This document shows, one piece after another, positions 8,744 to 16,496 of a DNA stretch of 30,061 nt. Location of the stretch: assembly GCF_009725235.1 (NCBI RefSeq), contig NZ_WJFC01000168.1, forward strand, positions 1-30,061, read 5' to 3'. Made by a program: the position numbers and the translations under genes. Origin of the DNA: Scytonema sp. UIC 10036. GTDB lineage: Bacteria; Cyanobacteriota; Cyanobacteriia; Cyanobacteriales; Nostocaceae. Numbering within the stretch: the stretch's first letter is position 1; each line of letters starts with the position of its first letter. The notes under the pieces are model-generated. The model had not been told where the DNA came from. It saw only the letters and a program-made list of their open reading frames with translations, and ran no database searches.

Positions 8744-8765
8744 CAAATGACCAATGACAAATGAC
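8727..8765. repeat. 7-bp repeat array (AAATGAC/CAATGAC) bridging two genes
   Basis: Five heptamers run from 8731 to 8765, alternating AAATGAC and CAATGAC. The second unit contains the TGA stop of the phosphoesterase (8741-8743) and the last unit contains the ATG start of the methyltransferase (8761-8763). Confidence 0.92.
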
Positions 8766-9552
8766 TAAAGCAAAATACGTTTTTTTACCTTTTACTGTAG
8801 TTATTCTGGGAATATTGTGCTGTTGGGTACTTAGCTTTAATAAAATAGCGATGCTGCAAAGCAGCCGCTACGCGAACGCAGATTCTGCATCTTCCTCAGT
8901 TGTTTACGAACAACGGCGTCTTCATAGCCCAGATGGAATCGGTAAATTTTATATGGGTCGCGAGATAGCTAAAGTCATGGGACACACGGGGGCGGGTTGG
9001 TTGGAAAGACCAAGTCGAGAGGCTGAGGAACAGCCTAGCAAAGTAGCGAACGGTCTTAATCTCAAGTCTAATGATATTGTGGCAGATATAGGGGCTGGTA
9101 CGGGTTACATGAGTTTTCGGATTGCGCCTTTACTGTCCACAGGAAAGGTTTTGGCTGTGGATATTCAGCCAGAAATGCTGGAAATTATCGAGTTTTTTAA
9201 GCAAGAGAAAAAGATTGTCAACGTTGAGCCTATTTTGGCAACTCTTAGCGATCCCAAATTACCACCAGAGAGTGTTGATTTGGCTTTGATGGTGGATGCT
9301 TATCACGAGTTTGAGTATCCGCAAGAGATGATGCAAGGAATTGTTAAGGGGCTTAAACCTGGTGGTCGTGTTGTACTCATTGAGTATCGGGGCGAAAATC
9401 CTTTTATTGCAATTAAAGCTTTGCATAAAATGACTCAGAGGCAAGTGAAAAAGGAAATGCAATCTGTCGGGTTAGTTTGGCGGGAAACAAAAAACTTTTT
9501 ACCTCAGCAACATTTTATGGTGTTTGAGAAGTCAAACAATGAAATTACGTAG
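8761..9552 (+). CDS. SAM-dependent class I methyltransferase with N-terminal membrane anchor
   Basis: The 263-residue protein has a hydrophobic N-terminal helix (about 6-26, VFLPFTVVILGILCCWVLSF) that should act as signal anchor or signal peptide, placing the enzyme at or beyond the plasma membrane. The methyltransferase core shows motif I VADIGAGTGY (107-116), motif II VLAVDIQPEML, the DLALMVDAYHEF segment, and LKPGGRVVLIEYR. The substrate is not evident; quinone or small-molecule methylation are only possibilities. Residues 28-40, just after the helix, are encoded by a 38-bp repeat also found at 17353-17390 in another frame. The start ATG and the TAG stop both lie in repeats. It is adjacent to the phosphoesterase and probably shares its transcript. 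Confidence 0.85.
   Translation: MTKAKYVFLPFTVVILGILCCWVLSFNKIAMLQSSRYANADSASSSVVYEQRRLHSPDGIGKFYMGREIAKVMGHTGAGWLERPSREAEEQPSKVANGLNLKSNDIVADIGAGTGYMSFRIAPLLSTGKVLAVDIQPEMLEIIEFFKQEKKIVNVEPILATLSDPKLPPESVDLALMVDAYHEFEYPQEMMQGIVKGLKPGGRVVLIEYRGENPFIAIKALHKMTQRQVKKEMQSVGLVWRETKNFLPQQHFMVFEKSNNEIT
8843..8880. repeat. 38-bp interspersed repeat inside a coding region, copy 1
   Basis: The unit begins AAATAGCGATGCTGCA, contains the small palindrome GCTGC-AAA-GCAGC, and ends CCGCTACGCGAACGCA. It is identical to 17353-17390 except for one base (A versus G at position 17). Here it is read as KIAMLQSSRYANA within the methyltransferase. Confidence 0.9.
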
Positions 9553-9624
9553 GTTGGGTTGAGGAACGAAACCCAACATTTACAAGCATTTGTTGGGTTT
9601 CCCCAAGAGGAAAGCCCAACCTAC
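9549..9624. repeat. GTAGGTTGGG dispersed repeat, copy 1
   Basis: The element starts GTAGGTTGGGTTGAGG and ends in the inverse CCCAACCTAC (9615-9624), with internal AACCCAACA and TTGTTGGGTT arms, so it can fold end to end. Its first bases supply the TAG stop of the methyltransferase. Related copies are at 19504, 24172 and 28108. Confidence 0.9.
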
Positions 9625-9727
9625 AAAAATTATTAACCGAGCAGTATTCGGAGTTGACCCGTTTTTAAGGCTAGGATGTACAAACATCTCTAGAAAAGAT
9701 ATGAAAACAGCAGTTTTCATGGTAGAA

Positions 9728-9771
9728 GAGGCAGAGCCTCAAGTAAGGCATTCCCAGGCTCCGCCTGGGAA
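9728..9771. repeat. CCCAGGCTCCGCCTGGG palindromic repeat
   Basis: Two adjacent hairpins: GAGGC-AGA-GCCTC (9728-9740) and TTCCCAGGC-TCC-GCCTGGGAA (9751-9771), followed by CGAGGTGA. The same family recurs at 25332-25453. It lies between convergent genes and could also end transcription, although no T run follows. Confidence 0.8.
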
Positions 9772-9789
9772 CGAGGTGATGTGAAGTTT

Positions 9790-12700
9790 TTATTCAGATG
9801 CTGTTTCTAATCGTCTTTGCTCGGTGATGTCCTCGATCGCCAGTAAAATCATCTGGGTGTTGTCAATCTTGGGCATTTTGCGAGCTTTGAGCCGCATGAT
9901 TTTACGTCCGATCCGCTCAAATTCATGCTCGACCTCAAAATCTTGAAACTGGGCATTACTGGCAAGAATCTCTTCGAGTTGCGATCGCAATTGGGGAATG
10001 TCCCACTGTCCGTTGCCCAATTCAAAAATCAACTGCTGCTCTGTTTGCACGGGCGAAACCTGAAACGTGTCGTAGAATGAACGATTTGCTGTGATGCTCC
10101 GCAACTCCGCATTCAGCACGATCAGCGGTTCCCAGACAGTTTCTACAATCGCATCAGCATAATCTCTTGCTTCCATCAATTGGGCATTACTGCGTTTGAG
10201 GTCGTCAATATCAATTAACACCAGCACTGCCCCATCGATCTTATTATCAATTGTGCGATAGGGACGAATTCGCAGGTGATACCAATGTCCGTCCCTGTCT
10301 TGAATCTCCTGAGCCTTTAAGTTGAGCGTCCGAATCACTTCTAAAATCTGTTGCTCTAAGTTAGGCACATTTAGCTTGTGGGTAATGTCGCTCAGGGGTC
10401 GCCCAATATCCGTTGAAATCAAGTTGAAGATCCCTTCCATCGCTGGGGTAAACTGCCGAATCTGGAGATCGGCTCCCAACATCAGAATCGGGATATGGAT
10501 ACTGTTAAGCAAATTCTGCAAATCGTTGCTCACTTGCGTTGCTTCCTGGGTGCGACGGCGCAGTTCATCATTCACCGTGTTCAGTTCTTCATTCGCCGCT
10601 TGAATTTCTTCTTTTGCGGTTTCCAACTCCTCATTGGTACTTTGCAACTCTTCATTGCTCGACAAAATTTCTTCGTTGGCGGCTCTTAAGTCCTGGTTCG
10701 TGGCTTGCTGCTCTTCGATGATCGATTGCAGATGCTCTCGGCTCGTTGCCAGTTCGTGCTTGAGTCGAGCAATCTCAGCCGCTTCTCTACTCCTGCGCTT
10801 AGAGGAGGTACTGCCATCATCAGTTGCATATGGTAACTCCGAAACGAGCGGAGTATCTTCAAACAGAACTAAGAAACACTCTTGAGATGCCCCAATTTGG
10901 AATGGAATGACATTGATGGTAATTTGCCGGATGCGAGGTGTGCCTCGCAAAAGCGCTTCGTTACCACCTTCTCTCACCTGTAAGCCTTCCCGTTTGACCG
11001 GCAGCTTTTGCTGTTTTGCCTGGTAGATAGCAGTTTGTAGCTCTCGCCGCAATTCTTCTTTTGCCATTCTCAGCAGGTTCAAGCTTGCTCGACCGGGAGA
11101 TGGTTCTAGATAAGGGCTAGTCTGTCCCCGAAATTGCAGAATCTCCAAGTTGACATCGACCACGACACCTGCGGGAGCGTATTGATTCAAAACAATCCGG
11201 TCTGCTTCTCTCTGGATTTCCAGTTCGTTGGGAAGCTGTTCTGTCACAAAAGGTTGAGGGTTGATAATGGTTGGAGAATAAGAGCTGGTAGTCAACTCAA
11301 TGTTGGGTCGAGATGCTGTCAACTTTTTAGCATAAATTTTGTTTTTTTTGTCACACAAAGTAAACAGGTCTACAAAGTCACCTACTGTTTCTGAAGTCCC
11401 TAACATGAGAAAGCCTGTGGGCTTTAGACCATAGTGAAAAATTGGCAGGAGTTTTTTCTGTAAAGCGTTTCCTAAATAGATCAGCACATTGCGACAGCTA
11501 ATTAAGTCCAGCCGCGAAAATGGCGGATCGCCAATCAGATTTTGTCTGGCAAAGACGCAAACTTCCCGTACTGACTTACTGATTTGGTAGCCTCCCTCAA
11601 CTTGAACAAAGAATCGATAGAGCCGTTCTGGGGTAACATTCGCAACCTGACTGAGCGTGTAAACCCCGTTGCGGGCATATTCAATTGCTGTCTCGCTAAT
11701 GTCAGTTGCGTAAATTTGAATCGGTATGCGGGGAACTTGTTCGGCGAGAAACTCTAGCAAGCAGATGGCTATCGAGTAAGCTTCTTCCCCGGTTGAACAA
11801 CCTGCTACCCAGATACGAATGGGTGTGCCTGGTGATTTATCCTTAATGATAACGGGAAAGACCAGACTTTTTAAGGCATTGAAGCTTTCTGGGTCGCGAA
11901 AAAAACTGGTGACATGAATCAAGCAATCTTGATACAGTGCCATGACTTCTGCTAGGTTGTTCTGGAGATAGCGAGCATAATCTTCCAGGCGTTCGAGCTT
12001 GTATAACAGCATTCGCCGTTGAATCCGGCGATTTAAGGTAGTTTGTTTATAATGAGTGAAATCCAGACCTGTTGCCTTCCGCAGCAAATTGAAGATAACG
12101 GCAAGTGCCTCCTGACTGGTAGCTGGGGATGAGATTTTCTCCGACTCAATTGTGGGAAGGCTTGCAATGTAGGGATGAGAGCTAATTTCAGATAGCTTCT
12201 GGGCAATTTGGTCGGGCGGTAAGATAAAGTCTACCTGACCTGTGGCGATCGCTGTGTTGGGCATACTATCGACTTGTGCTGACTCCTGGCATTGAGCAAA
12301 CGTTACACCCCCCGCCGCCTTGATTGCCTCTAGACCCCGCGCTCCGTCAGAATCAGCACCTGATAAAATGACGGCGATCCCTTTGTTGCCCCGCTCCTCG
12401 GCAAGGGAAAGCAGAAACGTATCTACTGACATAAACGCCCGACTGGTACTTGAGCGAGGCGTGAGCTTTAGTACCCCTTGAGCAATGGTCATACTGGCAT
12501 TGGGTGGAATGACGTACACTTGATTCGGTGCGATCGCCATGCCATCTTGCGCCTCATGCACGGGCATTTGGGTTGCCCTGGAAAGAATCAGGCTTAGCAT
12601 GCTTTCCTGCGCTGGAGCCATGTGCTGAATAATGACAAACGCCATGCCCGTATTAGTTGGCAAATAATTCAGCAATTGGGTAAATGCTTCTAATCCTCCC

Positions 12701-12822
12701 GCAGAGGCTCCAATCCCAACCACTGGAAATAATTCATTGAAATTGTCTTGCTGATTGTCAGTAGGAACTTTGCCATCAGAGGAATTGGGTTGAGATTTTT
12801 TGGAAACGCGTCTAGGTGCCAT
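9790..12822 (-). CDS. CheB-CheR fusion protein with C-terminal PAS domains
   Basis: The protein of about 1010 residues joins four kinds of module. A CheB esterase domain comes first (GIGASAGG with Ser near 40, IIQHMAPAQESML, ILSGADSDGARGL). A CheR methyltransferase follows (LDFTHYKQTTLNRRIQRRM near 250, RIWVAGCSTGEEAY near 335, SRLDLISCRNVLIYL). Then a PAS-like region, a coiled coil with NEELQSTNEELETAKEE and related heptads, and two PAS-type domains end at ITEQRRLETASE. Both opposing activities, receptor methylation and demethylation, are in one chain. No HisKA, ATPase or receiver domain follows, although many relatives continue into a kinase. ATG 12822 is used; TTG 12843 would add seven residues and neither has a clear ribosome site. 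It lies downstream of the CheR remnant and second cheB on the same strand. Confidence 0.88.
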   Translation of the reverse strand: MAPRRVSKKSQPNSSDGKVPTDNQQDNFNELFPVVGIGASAGGLEAFTQLLNYLPTNTGMAFVIIQHMAPAQESMLSLILSRATQMPVHEAQDGMAIAPNQVYVIPPNASMTIAQGVLKLTPRSSTSRAFMSVDTFLLSLAEERGNKGIAVILSGADSDGARGLEAIKAAGGVTFAQCQESAQVDSMPNTAIATGQVDFILPPDQIAQKLSEISSHPYIASLPTIESEKISSPATSQEALAVIFNLLRKATGLDFTHYKQTTLNRRIQRRMLLYKLERLEDYARYLQNNLAEVMALYQDCLIHVTSFFRDPESFNALKSLVFPVIIKDKSPGTPIRIWVAGCSTGEEAYSIAICLLEFLAEQVPRIPIQIYATDISETAIEYARNGVYTLSQVANVTPERLYRFFVQVEGGYQISKSVREVCVFARQNLIGDPPFSRLDLISCRNVLIYLGNALQKKLLPIFHYGLKPTGFLMLGTSETVGDFVDLFTLCDKKNKIYAKKLTASRPNIELTTSSYSPTIINPQPFVTEQLPNELEIQREADRIVLNQYAPAGVVVDVNLEILQFRGQTSPYLEPSPGRASLNLLRMAKEELRRELQTAIYQAKQQKLPVKREGLQVREGGNEALLRGTPRIRQITINVIPFQIGASQECFLVLFEDTPLVSELPYATDDGSTSSKRRSREAAEIARLKHELATSREHLQSIIEEQQATNQDLRAANEEILSSNEELQSTNEELETAKEEIQAANEELNTVNDELRRRTQEATQVSNDLQNLLNSIHIPILMLGADLQIRQFTPAMEGIFNLISTDIGRPLSDITHKLNVPNLEQQILEVIRTLNLKAQEIQDRDGHWYHLRIRPYRTIDNKIDGAVLVLIDIDDLKRSNAQLMEARDYADAIVETVWEPLIVLNAELRSITANRSFYDTFQVSPVQTEQQLIFELGNGQWDIPQLRSQLEEILASNAQFQDFEVEHEFERIGRKIMRLKARKMPKIDNTQMILLAIEDITEQRRLETASE

Positions 12823-13025
12823 GTCTAATCGCTGTTCTGCCAAGCAGTATCGATCGCCTATTTATACTATTTTGACAGAACCAACCTGTTATAATAGACA
12901 TCGGCGAAATTTTAATCGAACGTAGAGTTCCCAGCTTGTAAGAGATCGTTTTCAATTCCGATAAAATCCGTGTAATCAAAAAGCGTAGTTAAACGGAGTT
13001 AACCATAACTTTTTGTTCGGTGCTG

Positions 13026-13304
13026 TTACGTCTGTTGATGTAAAAGCTCCAGTTCTTTTCGAGTACTTTCTAACTCATTGTAAGCCATAATGAGTTCAGA
13101 TGTTGTTTCTGCAAGGATTTTAGAGACTCTGGCTAACTCTAAGCGAGTAGACTCCAGTTCTTGAGTGAGTTGCTCGTAATCATTTGTTTCAATAAATGTC
13201 AAAGTAACTCCCAGCAAATGATTTCTAGTGCTAAATACCTGCGAAATATTAATGTCGAAATGCTTTGTGCCTTTTTCCGTTGTCCACTCAATATTTTTTA
13301 ACAC
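13026..13304 (-). pseudogene. CheR fragment (end of PAS and start of coiled coil)
   Basis: The 92-codon frame reads LKNIEWTTEKGTKHFDI, then VFSTRNHLLGVTLTFIETND, then heptads such as ELESTRLELARVSKILAET and ELIMAYNELESTRKELEL. It aligns with LKDVEWTTSDRDIKYLDV and the following coiled coil of the intact CheR at 2056-3915 (residues about 373-450). The methyltransferase domain that should precede it is gone. Upstream codons (about FFSQALTV) still look homologous but then run into a stop. The position, on the same strand after cheB, matches the cheB-cheR order of the first cluster, so this is most likely the relic of that cluster's duplicate cheR. Confidence 0.75.
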
Positions 13305-13317
13305 GGTTAGAGCCTGA

Positions 13318-13887
13318 CTAAAAAAACTTCAATCTACCCTGGAAACGCTCAACGCCGAGCGAGCACAAGTCGCTGCGGCGGGTTGGGTTCTGCAACATTG
13401 CTGGTTGGTGCAAGTGAAGCCGGGAGGCACTGCCCGAACCAACTGTAAATACTGGCAGGTAAGAAGCCGTCAACCTATGTTTGATGGTAAGACACTAAAA
13501 CACTTGAAACCGAATGAAGTGGAGGATTACAGAGCCGCGATCGAGCGGGGGAGGCAGTTAAAGCACATCGATCGCCAAATTCAGAAGTTGCAACAGCAGC
13601 TTGCACAACTTACCCCCACAACGGACTCATTGAGGGTTGCATCAGAAAGTTCATCAGCCGCATATAAACCTCCTCACCAAATTCCCATACTGCCGAGTGG
13701 GGATCTTCAGCAAGCAATAGAAGAACAACCTCTAAATCAACTAAAATTCACAAATTTAGCTGAACAAGAGCGTTTGGTTAAAGAATTGCTTGCAAACAGT
13801 CAGGCATTGAGAGCTTCACTGCGGCAAGCAGTCGCTTTCGGCAAAAAGTTAGGGGCAAGAAATATTGACCTGAGAAAGGGACTTTAA
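13318..13887 (+). pseudogene. Uncharacterised cyanobacterial-type coiled-coil gene lacking its start
   Basis: The frame is open from 13318, right after TGA at 13315-13317. It reads LKKLQSTLETLNAERAQVAA, then a basic segment QVKPGGTARTNCKYWQVRS, then FDGKTLKHLKPNEVEDYRAA and a long coiled coil (QLKHIDRQIQKLQQQLAQL), ending in a basic tail. The continuous, heptad-like residues begin at least 25 codons before the first usable start (TTG 13405) and no ATG precedes them, so the 5' end looks lost. It is inserted between the CheR fragment and the second cheB, on the opposite strand. A shorter working protein from TTG 13405 (160 residues) cannot be excluded. I do not recognise the family with certainty. 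Confidence 0.6.
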
Positions 13888-13892
13888 AAACC

Positions 13893-14963
13893 TTATATTT
13901 CTTCATTGAGCTTTATTTCTCGCTCCAGATTTTCCTGATTGAGCTTTATTTCTTTATCCAGATTTTCCTGGCTCAATATTTCGTTGCTCATCACTGCTTG
14001 CCGAACCAAATTTGCTCGTCGCTTTGCATCCTCGGCTTTTTGTAACAGCAGATCTGCCGCCTCATGCTCGTTCATGTCGCGCAGATGCTTCGCGGTATGA
14101 GTCATCAACATCTCACTCGCTTCGATGGTGCGGATGCCATCCCAGAGAGACTCTTCAATCGATTCCGTTACCTCGGCTAAAAGGGTATTCAGCGAATAGG
14201 CGTGCCCTGTATGGCAGCGAAAGCGAAGCAGGTTACCTTCTTTCAACTGCAACAGTACGCCATGACACTCAGGACAGGTAAAGGGAGAAAGATCGCCTAG
14301 TTTCATAATTCCTAATTCCAGAGCGTTATCTTGCCGCGCAACACCAACTTCAATATCCATTTTCTCAGACACCAAATTGTCCTCCTGTTCGGGAATTGCT
14401 TTGTTAACTAGACGCGCTAATAAAGCCCCCATTTCGACGATAGGCACACAGTAATCGACTGTCACTGCTTTCATCGCCGCCCTCGGCATCGAAGAGTGAA
14501 GCGCATCAGAGGGATCTTGAACTACAGCGATACCACCTCGCTCTTTGATGGCGTATAACCCAGCAGCTCCATCGTCAAGACTGCCGCTCAACACCACCCC
14601 AATGACTCGCTCTCCATAGGACCGAGCCGCAGAGCGAAACAAGACATCGACCGCCGGACGAAAGCGGTTTTCTTTGGGACCGAGAGAGAGCCGGACAAAC
14701 CCTGACTCAACCAACAAATGGCGATCAGGAGGAGCCACATAAATCCGACCAGTTTTGATTGGCTCGTTGTCAACAGCGTGTGCCACTGGCAGTGAAGTGA
14801 CCCGCGCCAAAATTTGGGGTAACATACTTGGGTAATCTGGGGAAATGTGCCAGACGATAAAGACAGCCGCAGGAAAGTCAGAGGGCAGTTGAGAAACGAG
14901 TGTTTCAAAAGTTTTAAGTCCTCCGGCTGATGCTCCGACAACAACAATATCTGGCTTTAACAC
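13893..14963 (-). CDS. cheB: CheB-type methylesterase, second copy, with zinc-ribbon-like domain
   Basis: The 356-residue protein has the same plan as the CheB at 905-1951: GASAGG with Ser12, VWHISPDYPSMLP with the catalytic His, GVVLSGSLDDGAAGL with the catalytic Asp, and a zinc-ribbon-like CPEC...CHTGH region. The receiver domain is again absent. The C-terminus ends with a duplicated charged segment, EIKLNQENLEREIKLNEE. The start is GTG at 14961-14963, with TAGGAG about eight bases upstream. It is close in sequence to the first copy, and its partner cheR is reduced to a fragment at 13026-13304. It probably hydrolyses receptor methyl esters; the receptor is not in the window. Confidence 0.89.
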   Translation of the reverse strand: MLKPDIVVVGASAGGLKTFETLVSQLPSDFPAAVFIVWHISPDYPSMLPQILARVTSLPVAHAVDNEPIKTGRIYVAPPDRHLLVESGFVRLSLGPKENRFRPAVDVLFRSAARSYGERVIGVVLSGSLDDGAAGLYAIKERGGIAVVQDPSDALHSSMPRAAMKAVTVDYCVPIVEMGALLARLVNKAIPEQEDNLVSEKMDIEVGVARQDNALELGIMKLGDLSPFTCPECHGVLLQLKEGNLLRFRCHTGHAYSLNTLLAEVTESIEESLWDGIRTIEASEMLMTHTAKHLRDMNEHEAADLLLQKAEDAKRRANLVRQAVMSNEILSQENLDKEIKLNQENLEREIKLNEEI

Positions 14964-15148
14964 TCGCTGCTCCTAACCATTTTCGCTTTTAGGTTACCCC
15001 TAACATTCCAAGATAACAGACTGGCTTGATGTACAACACTTCCTTAGGATAGGGCTAGAATCAGGCATGAGGAGCGGTTATCGGAGTAAATCATCTTAGT
15101 TATGGCGCTGCGAAAAACCTGACCAAGAGTATAATTTATTACTTATTA

Positions 15149-15487
15149 TTAACTGAATGCTTTTGTAATACGTTGTTGCAATTCGATGTTTTGTGCAATA
15201 CGTTCTCGTAATAGGACGCTAAGTTTCTGACGTTCGGCTACCAGTTCCCGACTCGTGGCTATCAGTTCTTTTACTTCGATACAGAGTTTCTCACTGGTAT
15301 CTTTTTGTTTTTGTAATTCGACGCGAATTTGGTGATTTATGGCAGCTATCTCCCGACTGATGGCTGCCAGTTCCCGACTCTTGCTTATCAGTTCCTGGCT
15401 CTCAAAGCTCAGTTCTTGTAATCGAGCGCAAAATTCCCGACTCGTGGCTCTCAATTCCCGGCTCTTGCCTATTAAAAGACAGTTCAT
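15149..15487 (-). CDS. Small coiled-coil protein with repeated SREL motifs
   Basis: The 112-residue chain is built almost wholly of short repeats (KSRELRATSREFCARLQEL; then SKSRELAAISREIAAINHQI; then ATSRELVAERQKL) that should form a continuous helix or coiled coil. I do not recognise a named domain. The ATG at 15485-15487 is chosen because GGAAG lies just before it; in-frame starts at 15526 (ATG) and 15559 (TTG) would add a hydrophobic stretch that could be a membrane helix. It sits between a small conserved gene and the second cheB on the same strand. The helical style recalls the C-terminal third of the protein at 24317-25150. Function unknown. Confidence 0.6.
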   Translation of the reverse strand: MNCLLIGKSRELRATSREFCARLQELSFESQELISKSRELAAISREIAAINHQIRVELQKQKDTSEKLCIEVKELIATSRELVAERQKLSVLLRERIAQNIELQQRITKAFS

Positions 15488-15572
15488 ACTTCCAAGACAT
15501 AATAAGTAAATATGTAAATAATACATACCGCAGAATCTTTTGAACGCACAGCCAACCAAATCAAGAGTGCGA

Positions 15573-15860
15573 TTAATTTTGTGATGGAATTAGGCTGGCA
15601 CTTTTGGTTGTACTATCCCAAACGATCCAAGCAAATTGGCTATCTAAATCTGTTGTATTTTCCGTGACTTTGAAATATATCTTTTCTCCGCCTCTAGTTT
15701 CTACAGCAAAGTCACCATTTTGAGCATATACTACCTTAAAACCGCGATCGCGCAAACAATACATTGCCCAAGCTTTTAATGATTGCCTTTGCGGATCGTG
15801 TGTAATAGGAGGTTTCTTGATTGCTTCTTCAATAACTTGGTATGTCTTGGAATCGATCAT
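15573..15860 (-). CDS. Conserved hypothetical protein, 95 residues
   Basis: The protein has a helical N-terminal half (MIDSKTYQVIEEAIKKPPIT, then QSLKAWAMYCLRDRGF) and a beta-rich C-terminal half (KVVYAQNGDFAVETRGGEKI, then WIVWDSTTKSASLIPSQ). It has no signal peptide or catalytic motif that I can name. The ATG at 15858-15860 begins directly at the end of a 7-bp repeat array, so the upstream control region is made of repeats. It is the first gene of a minus-strand run leading through the coiled-coil gene to cheB. Small soluble proteins of this kind occur in many cyanobacteria, but the function is unknown. Confidence 0.65.
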   Translation of the reverse strand: MIDSKTYQVIEEAIKKPPITHDPQRQSLKAWAMYCLRDRGFKVVYAQNGDFAVETRGGEKIYFKVTENTTDLDSQFAWIVWDSTTKSASLIPSQN

Positions 15861-15971
15861 TAGTGGTTGGTTGTTAGTGGTTAGTGGTTGGTTGTTAGTG
15901 GTTAGTGGTTAGTGGTTAGTTGTTAGTTGTTAGTTGGTTAGTGGTTATGGTTAGTGGTTAGTTGTTAGTGG
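15861..15971. repeat. 7-bp tandem repeat array (GTTAGTG/GTTAGTT/GTTGGTT)
   Basis: About fifteen near-perfect heptamers form an uninterrupted block. It begins immediately beyond the start codon of the 95-residue gene and adjoins a second, C-rich array. There are no spacers, so it is not CRISPR. It is of the cyanobacterial STRR type. Confidence 0.92.
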
Positions 15972-15973
15972 TC

Positions 15974-16038
15974 TCCCTGTCCCCCTTGTCCCCCTTGTCT
16001 CCCTTGTCCCCCTTGTCCCCCTTGTCCCCATTATCCCC
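15974..16038. repeat. 9-bp tandem repeat array (TTGTCCCCC)
   Basis: Six to seven copies of TTGTCCCCC with small variants. The minus strand carries regularly spaced runs of four to five G separated by ACAA-type loops. The 9-bp period keeps reading frame and would encode Gly-Asp-Lys repeats at the end of the restored frame of the VOC gene. Confidence 0.9.
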
Positions 16039-16061
16039 CTGTGGATCGCAGCGAATCTCTA

Positions 16062-16496
16062 TCATAAAGCCATCGGGTCGTAAAAGTAGACTCCTCTACC
16101 TGTTGGACGGGTGACTGGTCCGTGGGCGATGGTAATTTGATTTTCTCTCAAAACTTCAACGGCGCGATCGAATAACTCAGGAGTGATGTCAAATGCTAAG
16201 TGATATGCTCTGGTAAAAGTTCTTTCTGGGTTTGGATCTGGTGGTGGTAAGTCTGGTTCCCAAAATAAATCGAGGATAGTGCCATCGGGGGTGACAAAAT
16301 TAGCTACTTTTCCTTGTGCTACTAAATCTACTAGGGTTGCAGGAACTTCATCACCTGTCAACTCATGCAAGCCTAAAATACCGTTGTAGAATTGCCTTGA
16401 GGCTTGCATATCGTGAACGTTGAGGGCTATGTGATGGACTTGCCGCAGATCTCCTACATTCAGGACACTTTTAAGAGATTGGGAACTGGGTAGCAT
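16062..16496 (-). CDS. VOC-fold (glyoxalase/dioxygenase-like) protein with C-terminal frameshift
   Basis: The 144-residue frame shows one vicinal-oxygen-chelate module: VHHIALNVHDMQASRQFYNG at about 20-39 with a metal-type His, then ATLVDLV..VANFVTPDGTILDLF, and AYHLAFDI with a second His. Family members bind a metal and act in glyoxalase, dioxygenase or resistance reactions; the reaction here is unknown. The end, GRGVYFYDPMAL-stop, departs from the normal family ending. Reading one base over after GAC-CC gives YDPDGFMIEIRCDP, the expected final strand with its Glu ligand. So one base seems to be missing near 16075-16079. The restored frame would run on into the TTGTCCCCC array as GDK repeats and stop at 15958-15960. 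It is either a recent pseudogene or a base-call error. Confidence 0.75.
   Translation of the reverse strand: MLPSSQSLKSVLNVGDLRQVHHIALNVHDMQASRQFYNGILGLHELTGDEVPATLVDLVAQGKVANFVTPDGTILDLFWEPDLPPPDPNPERTFTRAYHLAFDITPELFDRAVEVLRENQITIAHGPVTRPTGRGVYFYDPMAL

Noticed and set aside
9590..9784. 64-codon plus-strand frame after the methyltransferase
   Set aside because: It is composed of the GTAGGTTGGG and CCCAGGC repeats and AT-rich filler, with no protein-like pattern.
12872..12895. TTGACA followed by TATAAT, a perfect-looking promoter on the plus strand
   Set aside because: The spacer is only 12 bases, too short for a sigma-70 type promoter, and no plus-strand gene follows.
15861..16038. Dense repeats that could be taken for a CRISPR array
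   Set aside because: The units are 7 and 9 bp and contiguous, with no unique spacers and no cas gene. They are ordinary tandem repeats.
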